Part shown: positions 43,849-52,353 of the stretch, piece after piece | Position numbering within the stretch: the stretch's first letter is position 1 | Layout of the letters: every line of letters begins with the position of its first letter | Source: Pasteurella sp030783905 | GTDB lineage: Bacteria; Pseudomonadota; Gammaproteobacteria; Enterobacterales; Pasteurellaceae | NCBI GenBank assembly: GCA_051122655.1 | Contig: CP182107.1 | Location: 434,001-498,000 of the forward strand | Direction of reading: 5' to 3' | Length of the DNA stretch: 64,000 bases | Notes under the pieces: model-generated | The model's input: the letters and a program-made list of their open reading frames with translations, nothing else | Told to the model about the DNA's origin: nothing | Database searches by the model: none | Made by a program: the position numbers and the translations under genes

Positions 43849-44988
43849 TTATTCCCCTTTTAACACATTGGCGGTTTGAATCGCTAATGCTCGACGTGTT
43901 GGGACGATCACGGCAATACATGCCACCAGTAAGGATAAAAAGATCGTGATGGGAATCACGGGTAAGCGCATATCTATATAGGCTTTAAATACCGTTAAGC
44001 CAAGGACTTGTGCTAATAAGTAGCCTAGTACTAAACCGCTACAAATGGCACAGATAGCAATAATGAAGGCTTCCGTACCGATTTGTTGGATAATGTCTTG
44101 TTTTTTAGCCCCCAGTGCTTTTTGTAGCGCAAATTCTTTCGCTCTTTCTCCTACAATGGCGATCAAGGTCGTGTTCACACACAGCGTCGCTAGGATCAGA
44201 ATGACGACGGAAATTAACCCCATCAAGCCTTTTATTTTATCTAAGATTTGGCCTTCTGAGGCGGAGACTTTGCGAATGGGGCGAATTTCTAATTCGGGAT
44301 AATTGTGTTGTAATGCCGTCGCAAATTGATCAACTTGACCTTGGTCATTTTTAACATTGAGTAGGGCATTGGTGGCTTGCTCTTCTTTTTCTAACCAATA
44401 TTGGGCAAATGCTAAGCTCACGATCAGCATATTATCTGTGGCATCCCCCGCTTCGATGATCGCTTTGATGCGAAAACGGTGTTTCTCCACCGCATTTTTA
44501 CTTAAGGTAATACTATCACCCACTTTGAGTTGTAAGCGTTCAGCTAAGGTTTTACCAATCATTGCATTGCGGTCATCAAAATTCACCCCAATTTGCGTTC
44601 CGGTCACTTGCCAATAAGGTGAAAGGGTTTTCATGGCGTCAAACCACACGCCCATTATCACAATTTTTTCTAAATCACTACGTGTGACGCCATATAAATA
44701 AGGACTTGCCGCAGTGACCAGACCTGGGGGGGCCTGTGCTAAAATTTGTTGCAGTTGCTGTTCTTGTATCAGACCACTGCTATTCGAGCCAATATAAAAG
44801 TTGGCACCAAAAGTACGTAGCTCTTGGCTCATTTTGGTATTGATGTCGAAATAGACAGCAGCCATTGCGGTAACAATACTGGCGCCAACGGTGAGTGCTG
44901 CAAAAATAATAAACACGCGCTGTAAACGTAACCGAAGGGCGCGAAAAATGAGACGCCAGAACATGGATTTGGATTTATTGGCGGCCAT
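43849..44988 (-). CDS. MacB/FtsX-type ABC permease (second)
   Basis: 379 residues from the ATG at 44988, preceded by GGAGG at six bases; the longer frame starting at 45045 has none. One N-terminal membrane helix, a large periplasmic domain (about residues 40-235), three C-terminal helices with the ERAKEFALQKALGA coupling segment. Overlaps the upstream permease gene by 14 bases. Confidence 0.88.
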   Translation of the reverse strand: MAANKSKSMFWRLIFRALRLRLQRVFIIFAALTVGASIVTAMAAVYFDINTKMSQELRTFGANFYIGSNSSGLIQEQQLQQILAQAPPGLVTAASPYLYGVTRSDLEKIVIMGVWFDAMKTLSPYWQVTGTQIGVNFDDRNAMIGKTLAERLQLKVGDSITLSKNAVEKHRFRIKAIIEAGDATDNMLIVSLAFAQYWLEKEEQATNALLNVKNDQGQVDQFATALQHNYPELEIRPIRKVSASEGQILDKIKGLMGLISVVILILATLCVNTTLIAIVGERAKEFALQKALGAKKQDIIQQIGTEAFIIAICAICSGLVLGYLLAQVLGLTVFKAYIDMRLPVIPITIFLSLLVACIAVIVPTRRALAIQTANVLKGE

Positions 44989-46297
44989 ATAGTACCTCCA
45001 CAGGATAAAGATTAGCAATGCGGTGTGCAGGGAACCAGGTGCCAATTAACGCAATTAAGATAGAGAGCACGAGCACGCACGGAACAACAATCCAAGTAAA
45101 ATCTAATGGCACACCAAAGAGTGTTAGACCAATAAATTTGGCCAATCCCCAACCCGCGATACAACCTAATAGCCCGCCCAATAAAGCGCTCATAATGGCT
45201 TCACAATAAAAGAGCAAGACAATTTGCCATTGGTATGCGCCGAGTGCTTTCATCAAACCGATTTCCTTACTGCGTTCGATGATAGTGGTTGTCATCAAAG
45301 AGGCAATGCCCATTGCGGCCGCAATTAGAGCCGCGACAGTGACAACCGCGAGTAACAATTGGATTTTTTCGATCACCACGCCTTCAGAGGCTGCCACTTG
45401 CCAGATCGGGCGTACAATCGCCCCCGAGATCGCCTCTTCTAATTGATGTGAAATGGAGGATACATAGGCAGTGCAGTACCAGCGGTCATATTCTTCCGCA
45501 TCTAAGCCTTCCACATTGGCACGCGCTTTGCGCGAAAGTTCATTTTCTGGTACCGTCAAGGCAGAGACTTTGATGGCTTGAATTTTGCCTTCGAGTCCCA
45601 GTAATTGTTGTACCGCACTTAATGGCAGTACCAGTTGCTGTTCTTCATTGCCACCTGTGGCGAGTATCCCTTTGATTTCGACGCTAAGTTGTTGTTGCGA
45701 TTCTCCTGTTTGGTAAGTCAATAAAAGTTGTTCACCGATTTGGATCGCGCTCGTTTTAGCAAGTTGCTCACCCACTAAGGCGGGCACAATAGCGGTAAAT
45801 TGATCCTGTAAGTCATTCACCCATTCACCTTCTACTTTCCAATAGGGGCTGATAATTTTTTGTCCGGTGTGATAATCCGCTTCATCAGGAATGGCGATCT
45901 GATGATCAAAAAAGGTGCCTAAAATTTGGATAGTTTGTACCGCACTTTGATTAATTTTTTGGGCTTGTACTTCTGCACTCAGTAATGGTGCAAAGCCCAC
46001 GATGTTATTGCGCCAAAAAATGTCTTTTACGTTCGGTAACTCTTTTTCATCAAGGAAATCTTGGCTAGCTAATGCGTTAGCACCATTGACATCCTCAGGC
46101 AAAATCGCACTGCTCGCAGGTTCAATTAAGATGTTAGCGCCATAGGATTTTAATTCACGCGCCATTTTATCTCCGATATCAATGGACACCGCGAGAAGAG
46201 CTGACACTAAACCTGCCGCCAGAAAAATGGTGATAATCGCGAGTAATTTACGTTTTAAACCAAAGCGCCAAGATTGGTATAACATTCTGACTAGCAT
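44975..46297 (-). CDS. MacB/FtsX-type ABC permease (first)
   Basis: 440 residues with the same layout as the next gene: N-terminal helix, periplasmic domain, three C-terminal helices with TIIERSKEIGLMKALGA. The two permeases are distant paralogues and should form a heterodimer with the ATPase. The start overlaps the DUF2318 gene stop by one base. Confidence 0.88.
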   Translation of the reverse strand: MLVRMLYQSWRFGLKRKLLAIITIFLAAGLVSALLAVSIDIGDKMARELKSYGANILIEPASSAILPEDVNGANALASQDFLDEKELPNVKDIFWRNNIVGFAPLLSAEVQAQKINQSAVQTIQILGTFFDHQIAIPDEADYHTGQKIISPYWKVEGEWVNDLQDQFTAIVPALVGEQLAKTSAIQIGEQLLLTYQTGESQQQLSVEIKGILATGGNEEQQLVLPLSAVQQLLGLEGKIQAIKVSALTVPENELSRKARANVEGLDAEEYDRWYCTAYVSSISHQLEEAISGAIVRPIWQVAASEGVVIEKIQLLLAVVTVAALIAAAMGIASLMTTTIIERSKEIGLMKALGAYQWQIVLLFYCEAIMSALLGGLLGCIAGWGLAKFIGLTLFGVPLDFTWIVVPCVLVLSILIALIGTWFPAHRIANLYPVEVLYGRQ

Positions 46298-47694
46298 TAA
46301 TTGCCTCCTGCTGGCTTGAGGTAATTTTCTGGTGCATCTCGGAATAAATTGAGATTTTTCTCAGTGGCAAAGAAATAGGTTTTACCTTCGTAAGTGTATT
46401 TATGCTCGGTACGGGTATTTTTCAGTTTGGTTTGATCAACTGGATCGGTCACCTCAATTTCAACAATGGTTGAGAAATAATTGAGTCCTTCTTCTAAGTT
46501 CTTTTTATTGATAATAACGTGCGTGTCATTTTGTTGCCAATTTTCAATGGGAACAGGATTACAGCCACCCGGTTTACCGATAGAAGGAATAAACATTCTC
46601 ACTCCACAGCCTACACATATGACTTGATCACCTTCCATCACATAGCCTTGATCACCACATAGAATGCAGGCATCAAATACTGCAGCTAAACTTAAACGGT
46701 CAGGCAGACGATTAATTAAGAAAAAGCGCACCGCTTTGCCGTCATCGGCGATCCAAACAAAGCGATGTAACTTACCATCTTTAACTTGTGTAATAGGAAT
46801 AGACACTTGATCTTTGTCATCCATTTTTACAGGTATCGCTTCGGATAAGCGAGGGGGTTGTGAGGCCACTTTATCCCAATAAAGTTGTGAGGCCAAAATC
46901 AGTAAAACACAGAAGCTTCCCCATTGAATAAGCCGACGTGATGTCAATAAGATGGCACGTTTCTTACGCTTTTCAATCGGATGTGTTTCTTGTTGTACCG
47001 CATGCTTGCGGGCTAAATGAACAGATAGCCAAAAACTTAGCAGAATCACGATGACCATCGCACTTTGAATATAGTTTAGGAAATGGGTGAGCTTCCCCGC
47101 TTTGGCCACAAAACTGAGTCGTGTTTTGGTTAAATCAAGTAGTTGGAGTTTCATTAAACTTAACAGTAGTTCAGCACACTGCGGGATCAGTAATATCAAC
47201 ACAATAAAGACCGTAAGCAGACGAGGAAGTGCGGTCAATTTTTGCTGAATTTTATTTTGTTGTAATAACAGGCTGAGCCAGCTGGCCATAATCATGGCGA
47301 GGAGAAGACCAAGGATCAAGGCACTGCTGTGTAAAATAAAATCGGTATTGATCACATCAGTATGAGTGATGGCGGCAAGATTAGGATCTTTTCCCCATAA
47401 CAGTCCAGCAATAAACATCAGGACGACATGCCAAAATGTGGTGAGTGTTTCATTCTGCCAGTATTGGCTAAGACAGAATAAAAGTAGGCTAGTCACAATA
47501 AATGAGGTCTGCATCAAATGTATTTGTTGGTTTCGTGGTAAATACATTACTACGACCGCACCCAGCGCAAAACACAGTAGCGCCAACCATAAACGTGATT
47601 TCATTTTCACGGATGGATAGTAAGACCACGCACAACCAAGTAGCAGTGCGAAAGGGAGAAGGATTTGCAATAAAGAAGTAAAAAAGTAATTCAT
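46297..47694 (-). CDS. DUF2318 Fe-S/membrane protein
   Basis: 465 residues. About eight membrane segments in the first 300 residues, then a periplasmic or cytoplasmic C-terminal domain with ACILCGDQGYVMEGDQVICV and GCGVRMF (CxxC-type cysteines) and a YHS-like end (EGKTYFFATEKNLNLFRDAP). It matches the DUF2318 proteins encoded beside FTR1 and P19; a redox role in iron release is likely. 165 bp with two hairpins separate it from the P19 gene. Confidence 0.85.
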   Translation of the reverse strand: MNYFFTSLLQILLPFALLLGCAWSYYPSVKMKSRLWLALLCFALGAVVVMYLPRNQQIHLMQTSFIVTSLLLFCLSQYWQNETLTTFWHVVLMFIAGLLWGKDPNLAAITHTDVINTDFILHSSALILGLLLAMIMASWLSLLLQQNKIQQKLTALPRLLTVFIVLILLIPQCAELLLSLMKLQLLDLTKTRLSFVAKAGKLTHFLNYIQSAMVIVILLSFWLSVHLARKHAVQQETHPIEKRKKRAILLTSRRLIQWGSFCVLLILASQLYWDKVASQPPRLSEAIPVKMDDKDQVSIPITQVKDGKLHRFVWIADDGKAVRFFLINRLPDRLSLAAVFDACILCGDQGYVMEGDQVICVGCGVRMFIPSIGKPGGCNPVPIENWQQNDTHVIINKKNLEEGLNYFSTIVEIEVTDPVDQTKLKNTRTEHKYTYEGKTYFFATEKNLNLFRDAPENYLKPAGGN

Positions 47695-47764
47695 AAGCTA
47701 TCCACCATGCTGTGATGTTTTATTGGATATAACGAGGGGTGAGGTTTTATTTGCTTTAAAATGC

Positions 47765-47850
47765 CACTATTTCCAATCGCGTTTCTTGGAAAAAACGTGA
47801 TTGGAAATAGTGTCTTAACGGTCAGTGGAAAGGTGCGTTTTCACGCACCT
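47765..47850 (-). other. Two intercistronic hairpins between the P19 and DUF2318 genes
   Basis: A very long stem, arms 47765-47784 and 47793-47812, pairs 20 bases with one G-T position and an 8-base loop. A second, AGGTGCGT/ACGCACCT at 47831-47850, follows the P19 stop. Neither has a strong T-run on the minus strand. Together they look like a partial terminator or a 3' stabilising structure that keeps FTR1/P19 mRNA in excess over the downstream genes. Confidence 0.6.
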
Positions 47851-47859
47851 CAAACCGAC

Positions 47860-48381
47860 TTAATTTAGCCCTGTGTATTTAAACTCATAGCTGACATCAA
47901 ATGGTTTCCACCAGCGCCCCACACCTGTTTCTTCGTCAGTGTGACGGTGCATCCCCGCTTTTGGTGGTGGCTCAATATGATAAGTTAATTTATAGTTACC
48001 GACGCCCATCATTTTGATATTTAAACCATAGTGTGGACCATCTGCTGCCACCATCGGCATAAAGGTGCCTTCTTGTTTTTCACCTGTATCGGCATTGACT
48101 AATGTATAGTTAATGGTCAGATATGGCATCCATTCGCCTTCGCCAAAGCCATTCACATTGCCTTTAATCGCATGAATATCGGCTTCTAAGTGAATATCCG
48201 ATTTTGCAGCAGGTAAGCCCATACCGCGAGGTTCCATATCAACAGGTTGTAAATAGACCGCCGCAATTTCCATACCGTTCATTTCAACAGGTTCACCAAT
48301 CGGGTATTCTTTAAATGCCAATGCTGATGGGGCAGCTAAGATACTGGCGAGTAAAGTGGTGGCTAAGAGTGTTTTTTTCAT
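47860..48381 (-). CDS. Periplasmic iron/copper-binding protein P19
   Basis: 173 residues with a signal peptide (1-22, cleavage after SALA). Metal ligands of the P19/Tp34 family are present: Glu and Met in DMEPRGMG, DIHLEADIH, and the HRHTDEETGVGRWWKPF stretch. P19 proteins bind Cu and Fe, dimerise in the periplasm, and are essential partners of FTR1 in Campylobacter, Yersinia and Bordetella (FtrA/FetP). Directly follows the FTR1 gene. Confidence 0.93.
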   Translation of the reverse strand: MKKTLLATTLLASILAAPSALAFKEYPIGEPVEMNGMEIAAVYLQPVDMEPRGMGLPAAKSDIHLEADIHAIKGNVNGFGEGEWMPYLTINYTLVNADTGEKQEGTFMPMVAADGPHYGLNIKMMGVGNYKLTYHIEPPPKAGMHRHTDEETGVGRWWKPFDVSYEFKYTGLN

Positions 48382-48420
48382 ACTTAATCTCCTCTGACTA
48401 TTTAAGTATAGATTGTGAAA

Positions 48421-50322
48421 TTAAACTGTTTTTCGGTGCTGATATTTCATATAGAAAAGTGCAAAAATGGCAGCAATCACTAAGACTAGCTGCGGTATTA
48501 AGGTTTCCACATAAGGATAGATGCCTAACCAACTGACTTCTGGTGCACCTGTAATTAAGGTCGGTTCAAAAAGTTTTCCCTCAATTAACTCTAATACGCT
48601 CTTGCCGGCAAAAACGAATGCCATTAGATACATAAACGTGCCGGTAAACATAAAGAACGGTTTTAATGGCAATTTCACCACGGTATAGCGCATAATTAAA
48701 TAACAAATGGCAAGGATGACAAGTCCTACCAATAGTCCAGCGAAAAGATAGAAATAACTGACCGCACTTGTTGCATCACTGACTAGGGCATAATAGAACA
48801 AGACGGTTTCTGCCCCTTCGCGATACACTGCAAGAAAACTGGTGAGCCAAAGTCCAATCAATGAACCCGTGGTAAGGGCAGTGGATAATTTTCCTTCCAA
48901 ATAGCGTTGCCAATTTTGCGCTTCCACTTTTGATAATAACCAGTAGCTCATCATAAATAACATGACTACCGCAATCATCATGGTAAAGCCTTCTAATAAT
49001 TCACGACTGGCCCCAGCATTGGCAAACAGGAATTGGAATATCAGTGCAGTGACCAAACTGGCAATTAATGCAACATAGACCGATTGGCGAATAACCGGTA
49101 ACTTATCTTGATGTTGATTTTTGATTAGATACGTCACAATCGCCGCAACGATCAATAAGGCTTCTAATCCTTCACGTAGAATGATTAACAGGCTATAAAG
49201 GAACATTGACCAATGGCTTTGATGACCGCCTTGCAACATCTCGACACTTTTGTTTAAACCTTGCATGAGCGCGTGGGTTTGTTGTTGCAGTTGCTCAATA
49301 GGCGCCTCAGCTTTGATTAACCCCACTAAACGAGTGAAATAGCCTTCAAGTTCAGCTTTGAACTGACTATCGCGTGAGCCGATTTTACTTTCCATGCCAC
49401 TGCTTTCAAACACATCAAAGTAGGTATCCTGTACGGCTAACATTGCCTTTTTATGTTGTCCTTGCTGATATAACTCAATCGCTTGTTGAATACGTTGATT
49501 GATGTCATTACTCAGCTTTTGCCAGTCTTGATCGGGCTGATTCTCTGTAGTACTCGGTTGTGTTTGTACCACTTGTGTGTCACGAGTAGTGGGGAGATTC
49601 GGGAGCTGTTCTTCAATATCTTGTAATAGCAAGGTGATTTGATAACCTAAACTATTGAGTTGATCGGGTTTTTCACTCAAGCGGATAAGATCGTAAAATT
49701 GTTGGTTAATGCTAGCTGAAATCGCCGCTGCACGATTTTGGCGGATCGACATTTCCATTTCAGAATTTTTGAAGCCGTCATATTGTGCTTGTTGTACCAG
49801 TTTTTTTGCTTGTGAGAAATGACCTTGTTCATAAGCTTGAATCGCTTGCGCAAACAGATCATCAATCAGTTTAAAACTTTGTTGCCAATGTGTGGCAATG
49901 GTTTGATTGGCATAGACATCATGTTGCGCGGAGGCATTGAGTTGGTGTCCTTCCATTAATACTGGTAACACCTCTTGCAATGCGGATTTCAGACCATTAA
50001 TTTTCGCTTGGATGTCCTCTAAAGGTGCCCCATCACCAATCATTTTACGGATTTCCGCAAAGGTCGCTTCCATTTGGAAACTTTTTTGTGCCGAGAAATT
50101 GATACGGATTGGTCCTTCTAAGTTTTCAAACACTTCAAAATACGCCATTTGTACTTCAGTGCGCGCTTCGTCAACTTGGTGTTGTTGATACAGGTTTGCT
50201 GTTTTGTCTAAACGATTTTCAATGTCTTGAATCCAAACCGCGTAATTCTCTTTGGCTTGTGTAAAGGCACAGAGAAATAGGCTGAAGATGAGTAAGAAAT
50301 ATCGAAGTGGTTTAACGCTCAT
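48421..50322 (-). CDS. FTR1-family iron permease with duplicated periplasmic domain
   Basis: 633 residues from the ATG at 50322 (MSVKPLRYFLLIFSLFLCAF); a TTG at 50334 is less likely. Signal peptide to about residue 23; two related 120-residue periplasmic domains (about 25-140 and 265-370) that share FEVFENLEGP/FDVFESSGME and a GHQ end; then seven membrane segments with the FTR1 iron motifs REGLE (near residue 382) and REGAE (near 500). Takes up iron, delivered through P19, into the cytoplasm. First gene of an eight-gene operon with a Fur-box-like site. Confidence 0.93.
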   Translation of the reverse strand: MSVKPLRYFLLIFSLFLCAFTQAKENYAVWIQDIENRLDKTANLYQQHQVDEARTEVQMAYFEVFENLEGPIRINFSAQKSFQMEATFAEIRKMIGDGAPLEDIQAKINGLKSALQEVLPVLMEGHQLNASAQHDVYANQTIATHWQQSFKLIDDLFAQAIQAYEQGHFSQAKKLVQQAQYDGFKNSEMEMSIRQNRAAAISASINQQFYDLIRLSEKPDQLNSLGYQITLLLQDIEEQLPNLPTTRDTQVVQTQPSTTENQPDQDWQKLSNDINQRIQQAIELYQQGQHKKAMLAVQDTYFDVFESSGMESKIGSRDSQFKAELEGYFTRLVGLIKAEAPIEQLQQQTHALMQGLNKSVEMLQGGHQSHWSMFLYSLLIILREGLEALLIVAAIVTYLIKNQHQDKLPVIRQSVYVALIASLVTALIFQFLFANAGASRELLEGFTMMIAVVMLFMMSYWLLSKVEAQNWQRYLEGKLSTALTTGSLIGLWLTSFLAVYREGAETVLFYYALVSDATSAVSYFYLFAGLLVGLVILAICYLIMRYTVVKLPLKPFFMFTGTFMYLMAFVFAGKSVLELIEGKLFEPTLITGAPEVSWLGIYPYVETLIPQLVLVIAAIFALFYMKYQHRKTV

Positions 50323-50336
50323 ACAGTTACCCAAAT

Positions 50337-50355
50337 GATAGTGATTATTATATTC
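50337..50355 (-). promoter_or_regulatory. Fur-box-like operator upstream of the FTR1 operon
   Basis: GATAGTGATTATTATATTC matches the 19-bp Fur consensus GATAATGATAATCATTATC at 14 positions. It ends 15 bases before the ATG at 50322, so Fur bound there would block transcription or initiation. Iron regulation is what would be expected of this operon. Confidence 0.65.
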
Positions 50356-50586
50356 GTTAGTGTAATTATCCTCTTATGGTTTTTTTTCGCAACAAGAAAT
50401 CCCGTTTTAATGACAAAAATGTGATAAAAAGCACAAATTTTATTACACAAATGACAGTGATTTTTTCAAGGCAAGTTGTGTGATGGAATACTGTGATGTG
50501 AGTCACGAAATTAACAATGTTATCTGTCTATTTAGCCAGGTAGATTGCATAATTTGGCAAATATGAACTGACTTTAATTGAGGTAA

Positions 50587-51294
50587 ATGATGAAAAACAT
50601 GTTATTAATGAGTGGCTCGAAATATCAACATACGGATTATTTAGTGCATACGCTACCTTGGCTACGGAATTTTCTGGCAGACTACCAAGGGAAAAGGGTC
50701 GCGTTTGTACCTTATGCCGGTGTCCGCCAAAATTATGATGAATACGAATTAAAAGTTCAAACGGCATTAGCCGCGTTAAATGTGGACATTGTATCCGTAC
50801 ATCGTGCAGCAGAGCATCGAGAGATCATTGCAAAAGCCGATGTGATTGCGATTGGTGGCGGTAATACCTTTTGTTTATTAAAAGGCATGTATGAACATCA
50901 CTTATTGCCATTGATTCGGGAAAAAGTTCAAGCTGGGACACCCTATTTTGGTTGGAGCGCAGGCGCAAATGTGGCGGGTGCATCCATTATGACCACCAAT
51001 GATATGCCCATTACCTATCCGCCGTCTTTTGATGCCCTAGGTTTATTCCCTCACCAGCTCAATCCTCATTTTATTTCAGGTAAACCCGCAGGACATAATG
51101 GTGAAAGTCGTGAGGAAAGATTAGCGGAGTTCTTAATTGTCAATCCGCATGCAAAAGTGTATGCCTTGCCAGAAGGCACCGCCTTACACATTCAAGATCA
51201 GCAAGCGCGCATATTAGGTCAACATGATGTGCTCTTGTTCAGTGAAAATATGCAGTTAACTACCTTGCCAGTGAATAGCGTAGTTGATTATTAA
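50587..51294 (+). CDS. pepE: Peptidase E (alpha-aspartyl dipeptidase)
   Basis: 235 residues, S51 family. The nucleophile is Ser124 in GWSAGAN, with AIGGGNTF earlier, and an Asp/His that complete the triad are expected in the C-terminal half (ALPEGTALHI). Cleaves dipeptides with N-terminal aspartate. Two adjacent ATGs (50587, 50590) are both possible starts after GAGG. It is read alone. Confidence 0.92.
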   Translation: MMKNMLLMSGSKYQHTDYLVHTLPWLRNFLADYQGKRVAFVPYAGVRQNYDEYELKVQTALAALNVDIVSVHRAAEHREIIAKADVIAIGGGNTFCLLKGMYEHHLLPLIREKVQAGTPYFGWSAGANVAGASIMTTNDMPITYPPSFDALGLFPHQLNPHFISGKPAGHNGESREERLAEFLIVNPHAKVYALPEGTALHIQDQQARILGQHDVLLFSENMQLTTLPVNSVVDY

Positions 51295-51390
51295 TCTCGC
51301 TTCCTGTTCTTTTTGTGAACTTTATTTGGTGAAAAGATCAGAACCCCTTATAATCTGTACTGCTTTTTGATTAATAAGAGAGAGAACAAG

Positions 51391-52281
51391 ATGACAGCGC
51401 AAAGTGGCGTATTATTAGAACATTGCAAAGCTGCAATTTATTTAGAAGCCAATATCACCGATCTGACTGCCATGCCAGAGGCAAGTCGTCAATTTTGTGA
51501 CAAATTAGCCCAATTACAACAAACCTATCCCGATGCCAGACTCGGCGCGGTGGTGGCGTTCGGTGATAAGGTATGGAAACAATTAGCGGGAGAAAACAGC
51601 GCAAAAGAACTTAAACCTTTTGTGACATTAGGTAGGGGAGATGCCTCCGCACCCGCCACCCAATGGGATCTGTTGATTCATATTCAATCTTTACGTCCCG
51701 ATGTCAATTTTTCTGTTGCTTTAGCTGCGATGGCTTGCTTTGGTAAAGCGATCCACGTTGAGCAAGAAGTGCATGGTTTTCGTTGGGTGGAAGAACGTGA
51801 TTTTACTGGGTTTATCGATGGTACAGAAAATCCACAGCAGGCAAAACGCGCTGAAGTGGCCCTTATTGCACAAGGTGAGGACGCAGACGGCAGTTATGTG
51901 TTTACTCAGCGTTATGAACACAATTTAACCAAATGGGAAAAGCTCACGACTGCGAAGCAAGAAACGGTGATCGGTCGTACTAAGCCAGATAGTATTGAGT
52001 TAGAAGATAAAGTAGATACATCGCACGTTGGGCGAACGGATCTAAAAGAAAACGGTGTCGGGTTGAAAATTTTACGTCACAGTTTACCTTATGGTAAAGC
52101 CAGTGAGAAACACGGTTTATACTTCATTGCTTACTGTGCAACCCTGTATAACATTGAACAACAACTACTGACTATGTTTGGGGAAAAAGACGGTAAAACC
52201 GATCGTTTATTAGGGTTCACCAAAGCGGTGACGGGAAGCTATTATTTTGCCCCTTCTCTTGAGAAGTTAAAGACACTTTAA
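51391..52281 (+). CDS. yfeX: Dye-decolorizing-type heme peroxidase YfeX
   Basis: 296 residues from the ATG at 51391 (AAGAGAGAGAACAAG before it); the frame is open from 51367 without a site. The DyP motif GFIDG (residues 140-144, Asp143) and the proximal His212 in DTSHVGRTDL are present. E. coli YfeX is a cytosolic porphyrinogen oxidase, disputed to remove iron from heme. The nearby FTR1 operon and hemL fit iron/heme metabolism in a loose way. Confidence 0.92.
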   Translation: MTAQSGVLLEHCKAAIYLEANITDLTAMPEASRQFCDKLAQLQQTYPDARLGAVVAFGDKVWKQLAGENSAKELKPFVTLGRGDASAPATQWDLLIHIQSLRPDVNFSVALAAMACFGKAIHVEQEVHGFRWVEERDFTGFIDGTENPQQAKRAEVALIAQGEDADGSYVFTQRYEHNLTKWEKLTTAKQETVIGRTKPDSIELEDKVDTSHVGRTDLKENGVGLKILRHSLPYGKASEKHGLYFIAYCATLYNIEQQLLTMFGEKDGKTDRLLGFTKAVTGSYYFAPSLEKLKTL

Positions 52282-52297
52282 TTCGCCAACATACCGT

Positions 52298-52338
52298 AAA
52301 AGTGCGGTCAGAAATCAAGAAAAATTGACCGCACTTTT
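52298..52338. terminator. Terminator from inverted uptake signals, yfeX/mrcB
   Basis: AAAAGTGCGGTCA (52298-52310) and TGACCGCACTTTT (52326-52338) face each other across a 15-base loop, with T-runs on both sides. It serves both convergent genes. Confidence 0.88.
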
Positions 52339-52353
52339 TGTTTGTGATGTGCC

